Origin: an uncultured Mucilaginibacter sp.
GTDB lineage: Bacteria > Bacteroidota > Bacteroidia > Sphingobacteriales > Sphingobacteriaceae
Direction: 5' to 3'
Length of the DNA: 33,124 nt
NCBI RefSeq assembly: GCF_946481715.1
Contig: NZ_CAMLOV010000049.1
Span: 1 to 33,124 of the forward strand
In this document: piece after piece, positions 1 through 8,247 of the stretch
How the letters are laid out: every line of letters begins with the position of its first letter
Numbering within the stretch: position 1 is the first letter of the stretch
Position numbers and translations under genes: made by a program
The notes under the pieces: generated by a model
What the model was told of the DNA's origin: nothing
The model's input: the letters and a program-made list of their open reading frames with translations, nothing else
Databases searched by the model: none

Positions 1-30
1 GGCCATAATCAGCACCTGTATGGGCATCCA

Positions 31-390
31 TTATTTCCTGTGCTTCACTATACGCTCGCGGTGCTGTTCGCCCCATGCTTTTAATGCCTCTATGATGGGG
101 CCAACCGAATCGCTATAGGGCGTGAGCTCGTAGGTAACCGTTACGGGTACCGTGTGGTATACTTTGCGTACCACAAACTCGTTCAGCTCCAGTTCGCGCA
201 GTTCCTTGGATAATACCTTTGGGGTAATATCTCCCAATTCCTTCTGTATTTCATTGAAGCGGCGCGGGCCTTCGCGCAGGGCAAGGATGAGCGGCAGTTT
301 CCATTTACCGTTTAAAACATACAAAGCATCCTTAACCGATCCCATGGCCGATTTACATGCTTCTGTGCCGAGTTTTCCAGTGTGTTGCAT
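31..390 (-). CDS. HxlR-family transcriptional regulator
   Basis: A 119-residue winged-helix regulator of the HxlR family. The family signature is complete: an N-terminal cysteine (Cys12), the GKWKLPLIL helix, GPRRFNEIQ, the KVLSKELREL recognition region, and a C-terminal AWGEQ motif. Length is normal for the family. HxlR proteins are usually dimeric repressors or activators that respond to quinones, aldehydes or other electrophiles through the N-terminal cysteine; which signal applies here is not visible. It is divergent from the azoreductase gene at 499, and the 108 bp between the two starts contain a tandem palindrome, so it probably controls both genes. The -7-like box CACCTTTG lies only 4 nt before the start codon, implying an almost leaderless message. 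Confidence 0.9.
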   Translation of the reverse strand: MQHTGKLGTEACKSAMGSVKDALYVLNGKWKLPLILALREGPRRFNEIQKELGDITPKVLSKELRELELNEFVVRKVYHTVPVTVTYELTPYSDSVGPIIEALKAWGEQHRERIVKHRK

Positions 391-394
391 ACTG

Positions 395-451
395 CAAAGG
401 TGCTAACTATCCCAAAGGATACCGCTATCCTTTAGGATAGTAGTATCTTTT
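395..451. promoter_or_regulatory. Divergent promoters with tandem palindromic operator (probable HxlR site)
   Basis: Two palindromes of the form CTATCC-N4-GGATA(G/C) lie at 407-422 and 425-440, exactly 18 bp apart. The second, CTATCCTTTAGGATAG, has perfect 6-bp arms; the first has one mismatch. A -7-like box TATCTTTT (444-451) for azoR follows at once, and CACCTTTG (minus strand, 395-402) serves hxlR. The operators therefore cover the upstream part of both promoters. That HxlR binds here is inferred from position and symmetry. Confidence 0.65.
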
Positions 452-498
452 TCATAGCTAATGTACATAGGTTTGCCTAACATTTAAAACATGAGCAC

Positions 499-1095
499 AT
501 GAAAATATTGCATCTTATTTCGAGCCCGAGGGGCGCGCAATCCATCAGCACCAAGTTGGGAAATGCCATAGCAGAGAAGTTGCAGGCCGCTAACCCTGGT
601 AGTACTATTGTAACGCATAACCTTGCCGCGATGCCTTTTCCGCACCTGGAAGAGGTGCAAATTACATCGTTTTTTACGCCGGCAGAACAGCAAACGCCGG
701 CACTCGCCGCAGCCATTAAACATTCCGACGAGGCTATTGCCGAATTGATGGATGCCGATGCCATCGTTATCGATGCGCCGGTGTACAACTTCCAGATCCC
801 GTCTACCCTTAAAACATGGATAGACCATATCTGCCGCGCCAACAAAACCTTCCGCTACTCGGAAAACGGCCCTCAAGGGTTGGTCAAAGGCAAGAAAGTT
901 TATGTGGCAATATCCTCCGGCGGCATCTATTCAGACGGCCCGATGAAACCGTACGACTTTATTGAACCCTACCTGCGTGGCCTGCTGGGTTTCCTGGGCA
1001 TGACCGACATCACCGTTTACCGCGCCGAGGGGCTCAAAGTACCGGGCGTAGGAGAACACGCCCTGGAGAACGCTATTGATAGTATTGCGGTGTAA
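499..1095 (+). CDS. azoR: FMN-dependent NADH-azoreductase / quinone reductase
   Basis: A 198-residue flavodoxin-fold oxidoreductase of the AzoR family. The N-terminal strand is followed by SSPRGAQSIS, the FMN-phosphate loop. Residues about 95-150 carry the family core: APVYNFQIPSTLKTWIDHI, TFRYSENGPQGLV and AISSGGIY, close to Escherichia coli AzoR. Such enzymes reduce quinones and azo compounds by two electrons with NADH in the cytoplasm. The divergent HxlR regulator fits an electrophile or quinone stress role. Start chosen at 499 because an ATG at 491 is closed by a stop after three codons. It appears monocistronic; the 3' side is a repeat element. Confidence 0.92.
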   Translation: MKILHLISSPRGAQSISTKLGNAIAEKLQAANPGSTIVTHNLAAMPFPHLEEVQITSFFTPAEQQTPALAAAIKHSDEAIAELMDADAIVIDAPVYNFQIPSTLKTWIDHICRANKTFRYSENGPQGLVKGKKVYVAISSGGIYSDGPMKPYDFIEPYLRGLLGFLGMTDITVYRAEGLKVPGVGEHALENAIDSIAV

Positions 1096-1120
1096 GGCAA
1101 AACCATAGATAGCAAATTAA

Positions 1121-1236
1121 AACGTCATGCAGATTGCTTGTTTCGGTACCCCACATGGCAGGTGCTGGTATGCAAAGCGGCTTGGTAGAGTGGCCACTTT
1201 TATGACGGGGGGCTGAAAAACTTTCAGCATGACGTT
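1121..1236. repeat. MITE-like inverted-repeat element, copy 1
   Basis: A roughly 116-bp intergenic element with ends AACGTCATGC and GCATGACGTT in inverted orientation. Its interior aligns with the reverse complement of the element at 10891-11003: both share a TTTCGG-ACCCCA block, ATGCAA-GCGG, a TATGA block and a TTCAGCATGACGT end. No coding capacity and no transposase are nearby. It separates azoR from the convergent TIGR02117 gene and its hairpins could act as a terminator. Confidence 0.7.
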
Positions 1237-1255
1237 TTTAGGGTTTTATAAAAAA

Positions 1256-1930
1256 CTATTTATACTTGTCAAATATCGGTGAGTCTGCAGGCGTCCATAA
1301 ACACGCTTTTTGGCCGCAGCTTTTTAGCGCGTTGTTGGCCCAGGTGTTGCAGGTGTAAAACAGGTTGTATTTGCGGTGAGCTTCGTAAAAGGCATCATCG
1401 GTGCCGTAGTTTGCCTTAGTTTTTATGTTGATGAAATGCCTGGCCCTATCGGTTTTAAAGCTTTGGGTGATGAAGGTAATGAGGCGGGCGTACTGCGCTT
1501 TGCTGATGCTTATCTTTTTGCAGGACGAACTTTCCTTTAGTTCTTTATGGTAGGTGGCATGTATAGCTGATGTACTCAGCGCAAAAGCGGCTTTAAATGC
1601 CACGCTGAATTTTAATTCTGCCCAGGTAGGGGTGTTGAGGTAAAAACCCTTATCGCCCCAGCCCATGCCTACATAGCTGGCAACAGTATCGTTCCCTACT
1701 GTGTTTTCAAATTTGAGCTCTTTGCTCCAATCCATCTGCTCGTTTTTAACGGGAACTACAATATCGGTGTGTACGCCGTTAGTTAAAATGTATACGGTTA
1801 CATCCCGGCTGGTGCCCGGCTCTGCCGATACTGTGATTTTTGATAAGCCCCAGGCAGCTAACAGGTAAAGTGCAACAAAAGCAATAAAGCCTAACACTAT
1901 GCGGAGGGTTATTTTGAGGAGTTTTTTCAT
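1256..1930 (-). CDS. TIGR02117 / DUF2459 family membrane-anchored protein
   Basis: A 224-residue protein with one N-terminal hydrophobic segment (about residues 7-29), probably a signal anchor, followed by an exported domain. The domain has the hallmarks of the TIGR02117/DUF2459 family: NGVHTDIVVP near residue 51, MDWS, GMGWGDKGFYLNTPTWAEL near 88-107, and YNLFYTCNTWANNALKSCG near the C-terminus. The family has been noted near urease genes in some genomes, but no function is established and no urease gene is present here. Conserved His, Asp and Cys-Asn-Thr residues suggest an enzyme, perhaps cysteine-dependent; that is inference. Confidence 0.75.
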   Translation of the reverse strand: MKKLLKITLRIVLGFIAFVALYLLAAWGLSKITVSAEPGTSRDVTVYILTNGVHTDIVVPVKNEQMDWSKELKFENTVGNDTVASYVGMGWGDKGFYLNTPTWAELKFSVAFKAAFALSTSAIHATYHKELKESSSCKKISISKAQYARLITFITQSFKTDRARHFINIKTKANYGTDDAFYEAHRKYNLFYTCNTWANNALKSCGQKACLWTPADSPIFDKYK

Positions 1931-1963
1931 TGTGGAACTGTGAAGGCGCGGTTAACGGATGGC

Positions 1964-1985
1964 ACAATATGCATAATAATATTGT
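1964..1985. promoter_or_regulatory. Inverted repeat in divergent intergenic region
   Basis: ACAATAT and ATATTGT form perfect 7-bp arms around an 8-bp AT-rich spacer in the 109-bp gap between the divergent genes starting at 1930 and 2040. It may be an operator. A weak -7-like box TATCTTTA for the plus-strand gene lies just downstream. Nothing in the sequence identifies a regulator. Confidence 0.3.
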
Positions 1986-2039
1986 AAGTTAATCTTATCT
2001 TTATGTTCCAATTTAAACACTCGCTATCACGTACGTAAT

Positions 2040-2474
2040 ATGGCCGCTAACGAAAACAGCATCACCCTGCACATCACTTTGGAAAAGCCCCCCGCCAACC
2101 TTGTTTATTCGCTTCAAAAAGGCTCGGGCGCGAATTACGAACCCGTACAAGTGCAACCATCCAAAGGGGAAGATCTTCGGTTTAACTTAACCGTCGAAAT
2201 TAAAGGAACTCCCGGAACACAGGAGTTGCCGGATTTTCGCGGAGCGTTTGTACAAGGGCCTGCAGGTGGCAGGTTTATTTACCTGGATATTGGATCATAC
2301 GCAGGCGGTAGCGGCTGGAGCGGCCGGCTTAAAATACCGCTGACGGGAATTACCTGGGATCGAATAAACGCTGGTGAGGAATTGCAAACCACCGTGCCCG
2401 GCACAGGCAAAAACGGCATGCCCAATTGTGCAACGGTGAAGCCTTTTGCGGGGTGGGCTGTGAAGGAACAATGA
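2040..2474 (+). CDS. DUF5990 family protein
   Basis: A 144-residue soluble protein without signal peptide. It has the DUF5990 pattern: an early PPANLVYSLQKG segment, then DLRFNLTVEIKG, then the signature DFRGAFVQGPAGGRFIYLDIG at residues about 65-85, followed by a SGRLKIPL strand and the ITWDRI helix. The family has no known biochemical role; a small beta-rich fold is likely. It ends 6 bp from the stop codon of the convergent proA gene, so the two transcripts must overlap. Confidence 0.7.
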   Translation: MAANENSITLHITLEKPPANLVYSLQKGSGANYEPVQVQPSKGEDLRFNLTVEIKGTPGTQELPDFRGAFVQGPAGGRFIYLDIGSYAGGSGWSGRLKIPLTGITWDRINAGEELQTTVPGTGKNGMPNCATVKPFAGWAVKEQ

Positions 2475-2480
2475 TGAGGC

Positions 2481-3725
2481 CTATTTCCTCACCTGCCCGT
2501 TCCCCTTCACTATCCATTTATAGCTCGTCAATTCCTCCAATCCCATAGGCCCGCGTGCGTGCAGTTTTTGGGTGCTGATGCCAATTTCGGCACCGAGGCC
2601 AAACTGGGCGCCATCGGTAAAGGCGGTTGAGGCATTTACATATACCGCAGCAGCATCTACGCGGTTCAGGAAGGTTTGGATATGGTTCTCGTCCTCTGAG
2701 ATAATAGCTTCGCTGTGTTTGGAACTGTTGATGGCGATATGCTCTAACGCTTCCTGCAAGGTGTCAACAGTCTTTACAGACATCTTCATCGATAGAAACT
2801 CCGTGCCGAAGTGTTCCGGTTGTGCGGGGTGCAACAGGTTTGCAGGGTAGGTGTCTTTCAATACGGCAAATGATCGTTCATCTGCAAATAGCTCCACTTC
2901 TTTTTCTGCCAGCGGCTTGGTGAGTGCCGGCAGGTCAGGTAGGCGGGATGAATTTATGATCAAACAATCCAGCGCATTACAAACGCTTACACGGCGGGTT
3001 TTCGCGTTATCTACTATAGCGGTTGCTTTTTCCAGGTCGCCGGTTTCATCCAAATAGGTATGCACAATTCCTGCACCGGTTTCTATCACTGGTACTTTGC
3101 TACTGTTGCGCACATAATTTATCAGCGACTGGCTGCCCCTCGGTATCAGCACATCTACATGGCCAACGGCGTTCAGCAAAGCTTCGGTTGCTTCGCGTTC
3201 CACGGGCAGCAGGGTTGCAGCATGTATATCAATGTTGTGCGCCGTTAATACGCCGTGGATAATACTTATAATGGCACGATTAGAGGAATCGGCATCGCTG
3301 CCACCTTTTAATACGCTGATGTTGCCGGTTTTAAAGCAAAGGGCAAATACATCAAAGGTAACATTCGGTCGCGCCTCGTAAATAACACCCACCACGCCAA
3401 GCGGTACACGCACTTTGCTGATACGCAAGCCGTTGGGCAGGGTTTTATCAGATAACACAGCACCAAGGGGACTGGCAAGCCCCGCCACGTTTTTTATATC
3501 GTTGGCAATATCCTGTATGCGGGCAGCGGTTAACGTGAGGCGGTCGTATTTGGGGTCGGCCGGGTCCATGCGCTCCAGGTCCTTTTTGTTTTCCTGTAGC
3601 AGGTAATCGGTTTGCTCTATTGCTGCTTTAGCCACATCTAACAAAACCGCATCAATAGCGGAAGGGGCGAGGCTGAGGTTTCGGCCGGCTTTTACTGCGT
3701 TTTCAAAATATTGTGTATATCCCAT
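2481..3725 (-). CDS. proA: Glutamate-5-semialdehyde dehydrogenase
   Basis: A 414-residue cytosolic enzyme of the aldehyde dehydrogenase superfamily that reduces gamma-glutamyl phosphate to glutamate-5-semialdehyde with NADPH, step two of proline synthesis. The family landmarks are [17 protein letters not shown] (about 107-123), [13 protein letters not shown] (about 139-151), the IETGAGIVH segment and the catalytic cysteine Cys249 in [10 protein letters not shown]. Length is normal. It lies 2 bp after proB in a tight operon and converges on the DUF5990 gene. Confidence 0.97.
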   Translation of the reverse strand: MGYTQYFENAVKAGRNLSLAPSAIDAVLLDVAKAAIEQTDYLLQENKKDLERMDPADPKYDRLTLTAARIQDIANDIKNVAGLASPLGAVLSDKTLPNGLRISKVRVPLGVVGVIYEARPNVTFDVFALCFKTGNISVLKGGSDADSSNRAIISIIHGVLTAHNIDIHAATLLPVEREATEALLNAVGHVDVLIPRGSQSLINYVRNSSKVPVIETGAGIVHTYLDETGDLEKATAIVDNAKTRRVSVCNALDCLIINSSRLPDLPALTKPLAEKEVELFADERSFAVLKDTYPANLLHPAQPEHFGTEFLSMKMSVKTVDTLQEALEHIAINSSKHSEAIISEDENHIQTFLNRVDAAAVYVNASTAFTDGAQFGLGAEIGISTQKLHARGPMGLEELTSYKWIVKGNGQVRK

Positions 3726-3727
3726 GG

Positions 3728-4807
3728 TTATCCCTGTAAGTAAAGATAGTCGTAATGCACCAGTGCGCGCTGGTTTTTCTTTCCGGTAAATTCGCGTGCC
3801 TTTTCGGCACCATACTCGGCAAGGCCGAGACCTATCAGTTTGTTATTTTCGTCAACTATCTTAATAATCTCGCCCTTTTTAAAATCCGATAGTACCTTAA
3901 TAATACCCACAGGCAGCAAACTGGATGCTTTACTGGAAACGAGCACAGTTTTAGCGCCCTCGTTCACCTGCACCACACCGGTAGCAGCAGTTTCCGAGTG
4001 GGCTAGCCATTTCTTTTTCCCCGATGCTTTTTTGGTTGGCACAAAACGGGTATGCACGGCTTTATTGCCTAATACATCAAGCAGGATATTATCAGTAGTA
4101 CCGTTGGCAATATGCACCGCAATGCCCAATTGCGCGGTTTTTTGCGCAATGGTAGATTTGGTGATCATCCCGCCACGCCCAAATTGCGACCGCCCGGTGC
4201 TAACGAAGGACGAAAAATCTATTCCCTCGCCGGTAACTTCTTCTATCACTGCTGAGCCCGGCAATTTTGGATCGCCGTTGTAAATACCGTTTACATTGCT
4301 GAGTACAATCAGTGCCTCTGCGTTCAGCATGGAGGCGATAAGCCCGGCAAGTTCATCGTTATCGGTAAACATCAGTTCGGTTACGGATACTACGTCGTTC
4401 TCGTTTATAACGGGGATTACCTGGTGCTGCAATAATATCTCCAGGCAGTTGCGCATATTTAAATAGTGCATCCTGTCGCGGAAATCTTCTTTAGTAACTA
4501 AAACCTGCGAACAAAGTATGTCGAATGTCTCAAAGAGATGTGCGTAAGTATTAATCAGTTTAACCTGACCAATGGAGGCCAGTAACTGGCGGGTGGCTAC
4601 GGCATCGTATTTATCGGTAACGGTTATCAGGCTGCGGCCGGATGCAACCGCACCCGAAGAAACAAGGATAACCTCCTTGCCCTGTTTTTTAATGGCGGCT
4701 ATCTGATCAACCAGATGGGCTATCCGTTCGGTATCTGGCAGGCCGTTTGGCTTGGTGATAACGTTAGAGCCTATTTTGATAATAACCCGCCGGTAATTGA
4801 ATGACAT
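3728..4807 (-). CDS. proB: Glutamate 5-kinase
   Basis: A 359-residue ATP:glutamate 5-phosphotransferase, the first and normally proline-inhibited step of proline synthesis. The amino-acid kinase domain carries IIKIGSNVI at the N-terminus, [10 protein letters not shown] near residue 50, [19 protein letters not shown], and [14 protein letters not shown]-terminal PUA domain (from about residue 270, containing [18 protein letters not shown]) makes it the long form. It is the first gene of proBA. No attenuator was found; the 367-bp gap upstream holds a repeat and the promoter of the divergent receptor gene. Confidence 0.97.
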   Translation of the reverse strand: MSFNYRRVIIKIGSNVITKPNGLPDTERIAHLVDQIAAIKKQGKEVILVSSGAVASGRSLITVTDKYDAVATRQLLASIGQVKLINTYAHLFETFDILCSQVLVTKEDFRDRMHYLNMRNCLEILLQHQVIPVINENDVVSVTELMFTDNDELAGLIASMLNAEALIVLSNVNGIYNGDPKLPGSAVIEEVTGEGIDFSSFVSTGRSQFGRGGMITKSTIAQKTAQLGIAVHIANGTTDNILLDVLGNKAVHTRFVPTKKASGKKKWLAHSETAATGVVQVNEGAKTVLVSSKASSLLPVGIIKVLSDFKKGEIIKIVDENNKLIGLGLAEYGAEKAREFTGKKNQRALVHYDYLYLQG

Positions 4808-4849
4808 TAATGTAGATTAAATTAGTCGTCAATAATAATAAAAATAATG

Positions 4850-4932
4850 AACACGAGTTACACGAATTAAGGCGAATGATACGAATTAATTAAATCTTCA
4901 TTCTGCCTTAAAATTTTTGTGTCTTCGTGTTT
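4850..4932. repeat. Intergenic inverted repeat with AACACGA ends
   Basis: An AT-rich element that begins AACACGAGTTACACGAA and ends with the imperfect reverse complement (TGTGTCTTCGTGTT). ACACGAA or ACGAATT words recur inside. It lies in the 367-bp gap between the divergent proB and receptor genes. No open frame of note is present; the only one in the gap (4917-5174) runs through promoter and leader sequence. Confidence 0.5.
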
Positions 4933-4994
4933 GTCCAATAAAACAGCTTCAATCAACACATTTCCAGCTAAAATTCACTTTTCTCAAAAAAAAG

Positions 4995-5024
4995 TTTGCG
5001 GGTAAAATATTATTTATATTTTTG
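4995..5024 (+). promoter_or_regulatory. Promoter of the TonB-dependent receptor gene
   Basis: A Bacteroidota-type promoter: -33 box TTTG at 4995-4998, an 18-bp spacer, and -7 box TATTTTTG at 5017-5024, matching TAnnTTTG. Transcription would start near 5030, giving a leader of about 145 nt before the start codon at 5175. Confidence 0.65.
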
Positions 5025-5085
5025 TCGACATATTCTATAGACAATGTATTATTTAAATACCCCGAGTTCGATCAAAACCATACAA

Positions 5086-5134
5086 ATGCAGTGCCTCGCT
5101 GCATGCTGTTGTTGCTAATTGCCTCTGCAACAAC
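5086..5134 (+). promoter_or_regulatory. Two-hairpin 5' leader of the receptor mRNA
   Basis: Two adjacent perfect hairpins lie in the predicted leader. The first pairs ATGCAG (5086-5091) with CTGCAT (5099-5104) around the loop TGCCTCG. The second pairs GTTGTTGC (5108-5115) with GCAACAAC (5127-5134) around an 11-nt loop. Both loops expose TGCCTC. There is no cobalamin-riboswitch B12 box. The stems are visible directly; a regulatory role is inference. Confidence 0.4.
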
Positions 5135-5174
5135 TTATCACAATCCATTTTCAACTTCTTTCAACCTTATTTAA

Positions 5175-8129
5175 ATGAAAATTTCTACGAAATTTATACA
5201 GATTATTACGTTCATTTTGTTGCTCGCCCCAGTCCTGGCTTCAGCACAACTAAACGGAAGCTATATTTTAAGCGGTAAAGTAAATGACGACCATGGGCTA
5301 CCTTTGGTAGGAACCACCGTTACCATAAAAGGCACTACAAACGCCGCAGTTACCGATAGTACAGGTAAATTCTCCCTCACTACAAGCTCCAAGCTTCCCT
5401 TTACACTTGTATTTACCGCGGTAGGTTATCAGCCGCAGGAATTTTACATCAAAAACGCAAATAGTGCGGTTAATATCCAGCTCACATCGCAATCGTTATT
5501 AATAAACGAAGTAGTGGTAACCGCTTCCCGCAGGGAAGAGAAACTATTACGATCGCCCGTGGCTATTGAAAAGCTAAGCATTAACGCTCTTAAACAGTCG
5601 CCTGGACCCAGCTTTTATGATGCCCTGGAGAATGTGAAAGGCGTACAGATGACCACTACCAGTATCACCCTAAAAGTACCTAATACACGCGGTTTTAACA
5701 GCCCTAATAACTTTAGGTTTATGCAACTGGCAGATGGCGTGGATATGCAATCGGCAACGCTGGGCGTACCTCTTGGTAACGCCATTGGCCCAACCGAATT
5801 GGATATAGCAAGTATAGAAATAACCCCCGGCGCTGCTGCTGCCCTATACGGTACCAATGCTATCAATGGTTTATCAAACTTATTCACTAAAGATCCATTT
5901 AAATACCAGGGCATAAGCTATTATCACCGCAGTGGTATAAACCACGTAGGCGATAACATTGGCGCGAGTGCATTAACAGAGGACGCTATCCGGATTGCCA
6001 AAGCTTTCAATAACAAATTCGCCTTTAAGATAAATGCGAGTTATTTAAAAGGTAAAGATTGGCAGTCAAATACTCGTCTCGACCAAAACCCAACCAATTT
6101 AAAAACCGCAAACCCGGCATATCCCGAACTTACCGGCTCCAGCAACGCGGCTTACGACGGCTGGAACAAATACGGCGATGATGCCCTTGCAGGAAGTAAT
6201 ACTGTATCTGTAAAAGGTATTGTGGTTGATGGCGTTGCCAGGCCTAATTTGACCGTTGCACGTACCGGCTATAACGAAATAGACCTGGTAAAACCCGATG
6301 TTACCAACCTAAAACTTGATGGAACGCTGGCGTATAAGCTAACGCCAAACACTACTCTATCTTACACTTACCGCTATGGTAAAATGGACGGCGTTTTTCA
6401 GCGCGGCAACAAAATATCATTAAACGGCGCTACGGTACAAAACCATAAGGTGGAACTGAAAGGAAAGGATTTCCTGGTACGCGCTTACGAATCGATAGAA
6501 AATACCGGGAACTCCTTCAATGTAAAACCGCTTGCAGACAACCTCGACCTAAACCATGCCAGCAACTCCGCATGGGGAACTACTTATAAAAATGCACTTA
6601 CCGCTTATGCTAACGCTAATGGCGGCTTAAAATCTACAAATTTGGCTGCTGCGGAACAGGCCGCACGTACTGCTGCTGACGCAGGCAGAGTAGAACCAGG
6701 TACGCCCCAGTTTGATGCTTTGCGCAAAACTATTATTGGCATAAATAATTGGGATTTTAAATCGGCCCTGATACCTAATGCCCCGGCAACGGGCGGTGCC
6801 GCTTTGATACAAAAGAGCCATTTATTTAACGGCGAAGCGCAATGGGATTTAACCAGAAAAGTGAAATTTATAGACCTTTTAGTTGGCGGCGATGTACGTG
6901 TTTACCAAATTATCCCCGATGGCAACAACTTTGTAGATTTTAGCAGGGGCATCAATGACCGTAACACACCTTTAGCAGATGGCAGCTTTGGCGAAAATGT
7001 TGTTTATAAAAAGTACGGCGCGTTTACCCAGGTTACTAAGACCTTTTTCGAAGAAAAACTGAAATTATTCGGTTCGGTACGTTGGGATTACAACCCATAT
7101 TTCGACCCTAAATTTACGCCGCGTTTGGCGGCGGTATACTCGCCTAACCAAAACCATAACTTCAGGTTTACTTTCCAGAATGGGTACCGGTTCCCGTCAC
7201 TTTTCGAGGCTTTATCTTATGTGAACAACGGCCGCGTGAAACGTGTTGGCAGTTTGCCTTTCATCAACGAAGGATTGGGTTACCTGGATAATAGCTACAC
7301 GCAGCAGTCGGTTACTGCGTTTAACGCTGCTGTAAAGGCTGCATCTACCACCGGTGATGATGCAACTGCGCTGGCTAACCGTAACCTGTTGCAGGTAGCC
7401 GATTTGCCAAAGGCGAGACCCGAACAGATCACCTCGTTTGAAGTAGGTTATAAAGGTATACTGCTTAATAACAAAGTTTTCCTTGACGTAGATGCCTATG
7501 CTAATCGCTACAACGGGTTTTTGGGCCAGGCGCAAGTGTTCGTTCCTAACGCAACCAAAGTAGGCACAGATGCAGCCGTATTGGCTATGTTGGATATTAA
7601 CCGCGACCCTACAACGGCCACTGCCAGCAATGCGGCAAGCCAGGGCCAAAGCCGTTACAGGGTTTATACCAATGCCAAAAACATTTATAATAACTACGGG
7701 TCATCGTTGGGGCTTACTTACAACTTTTACAAAAGATACACCGTATCGGGTAATGCCAGCTTTAATAAGTTGAAAGCGCAGCAAACCTCGGATATTTTTG
7801 TCACCGGTTTTAATACGCCAAAATGGTCGGGTAATTTCTCGTTCGGTAACCGCGAGGTGCTGAAGAACTTTGGTTTCAACATTGTTTACAAATGGCAGCA
7901 ATCATTCCTGTGGGAGAGCCCGTTGGTTACAGGTACCGTTCCTGCAATTCATACACTCGATGCTCAGGTTAGTTTACATGTACCGCAATACTATGCCACC
8001 TTTAAAGTTGGCGCAACTGATATATTCAACAAACGCTATATTCAATACGCAGGTGGCCCAACCATTGGTGGCATTTACTATATATCTGCTACGTTTGATG
8101 GTTTGTTGAGCGGTAGCGGGAAGAATTAA
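5175..8129 (+). CDS. TonB-dependent receptor
   Basis: A 984-residue outer-membrane receptor. It has a signal peptide (about 1-24, cleaved after ASA), a CarboxypepD_reg-like domain (about 28-115), a plug domain beginning with NEVVVTASRREEKLLRSPVAIE and continuing to about 235 (including IEITPGAAAALYGTNAINGL), then a long beta-barrel rich in aromatic strands. Such receptors import a ligand using TonB energy. No SusD-like gene follows, and the plug resembles siderophore or vitamin receptors more than SusC, so it is probably not a glycan importer; the substrate cannot be read from the sequence. The start at 5175 begins a good signal peptide. It appears monocistronic with its own promoter, leader and terminator. 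Confidence 0.92.
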   Translation: MKISTKFIQIITFILLLAPVLASAQLNGSYILSGKVNDDHGLPLVGTTVTIKGTTNAAVTDSTGKFSLTTSSKLPFTLVFTAVGYQPQEFYIKNANSAVNIQLTSQSLLINEVVVTASRREEKLLRSPVAIEKLSINALKQSPGPSFYDALENVKGVQMTTTSITLKVPNTRGFNSPNNFRFMQLADGVDMQSATLGVPLGNAIGPTELDIASIEITPGAAAALYGTNAINGLSNLFTKDPFKYQGISYYHRSGINHVGDNIGASALTEDAIRIAKAFNNKFAFKINASYLKGKDWQSNTRLDQNPTNLKTANPAYPELTGSSNAAYDGWNKYGDDALAGSNTVSVKGIVVDGVARPNLTVARTGYNEIDLVKPDVTNLKLDGTLAYKLTPNTTLSYTYRYGKMDGVFQRGNKISLNGATVQNHKVELKGKDFLVRAYESIENTGNSFNVKPLADNLDLNHASNSAWGTTYKNALTAYANANGGLKSTNLAAAEQAARTAADAGRVEPGTPQFDALRKTIIGINNWDFKSALIPNAPATGGAALIQKSHLFNGEAQWDLTRKVKFIDLLVGGDVRVYQIIPDGNNFVDFSRGINDRNTPLADGSFGENVVYKKYGAFTQVTKTFFEEKLKLFGSVRWDYNPYFDPKFTPRLAAVYSPNQNHNFRFTFQNGYRFPSLFEALSYVNNGRVKRVGSLPFINEGLGYLDNSYTQQSVTAFNAAVKAASTTGDDATALANRNLLQVADLPKARPEQITSFEVGYKGILLNNKVFLDVDAYANRYNGFLGQAQVFVPNATKVGTDAAVLAMLDINRDPTTATASNAASQGQSRYRVYTNAKNIYNNYGSSLGLTYNFYKRYTVSGNASFNKLKAQQTSDIFVTGFNTPKWSGNFSFGNREVLKNFGFNIVYKWQQSFLWESPLVTGTVPAIHTLDAQVSLHVPQYYATFKVGATDIFNKRYIQYAGGPTIGGIYYISATFDGLLSGSGKN

Positions 8130-8197
8130 TTGGTAGTACATCACCCGACGAATGGTGTACTCTTCAAAGATTGTTTTTTAGGTTTAATTTAGTTTTT

Positions 8198-8231
8198 AAA
8201 AAAGCGGGCAAGCGAGTTGCCCGCTTTTTTA
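8198..8231. terminator. Bidirectional intrinsic terminator
   Basis: GCGGGCAA (8204-8211) pairs perfectly with TTGCCCGC (8217-8224) around a 5-nt loop, flanked by six A on one side and six T on the other, so it can end transcripts from both strands. It sits between the convergent receptor gene and the secreted-protein gene. Confidence 0.88.
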
Positions 8232-8247
8232 TTTAAGCTAAGGATGA

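Noticed and set aside
1256..1930. Urease accessory gene
   Set aside because: The family is sometimes described as urease-associated, but no urease subunit or accessory gene is near.
4917..5174. An 85-codon plus-strand frame before the receptor gene
   Set aside because: It crosses the predicted promoter and leader hairpins, has poor composition and no family match; treated as non-coding.
5030..5174. Cobalamin riboswitch before the TonB-dependent receptor
   Set aside because: No B12 box in the leader and the stems seen do not match that fold.
5175..8129. SusC-type glycan importer in a polysaccharide utilization locus
   Set aside because: No SusD-like, glycoside hydrolase or sensor gene is next to it.
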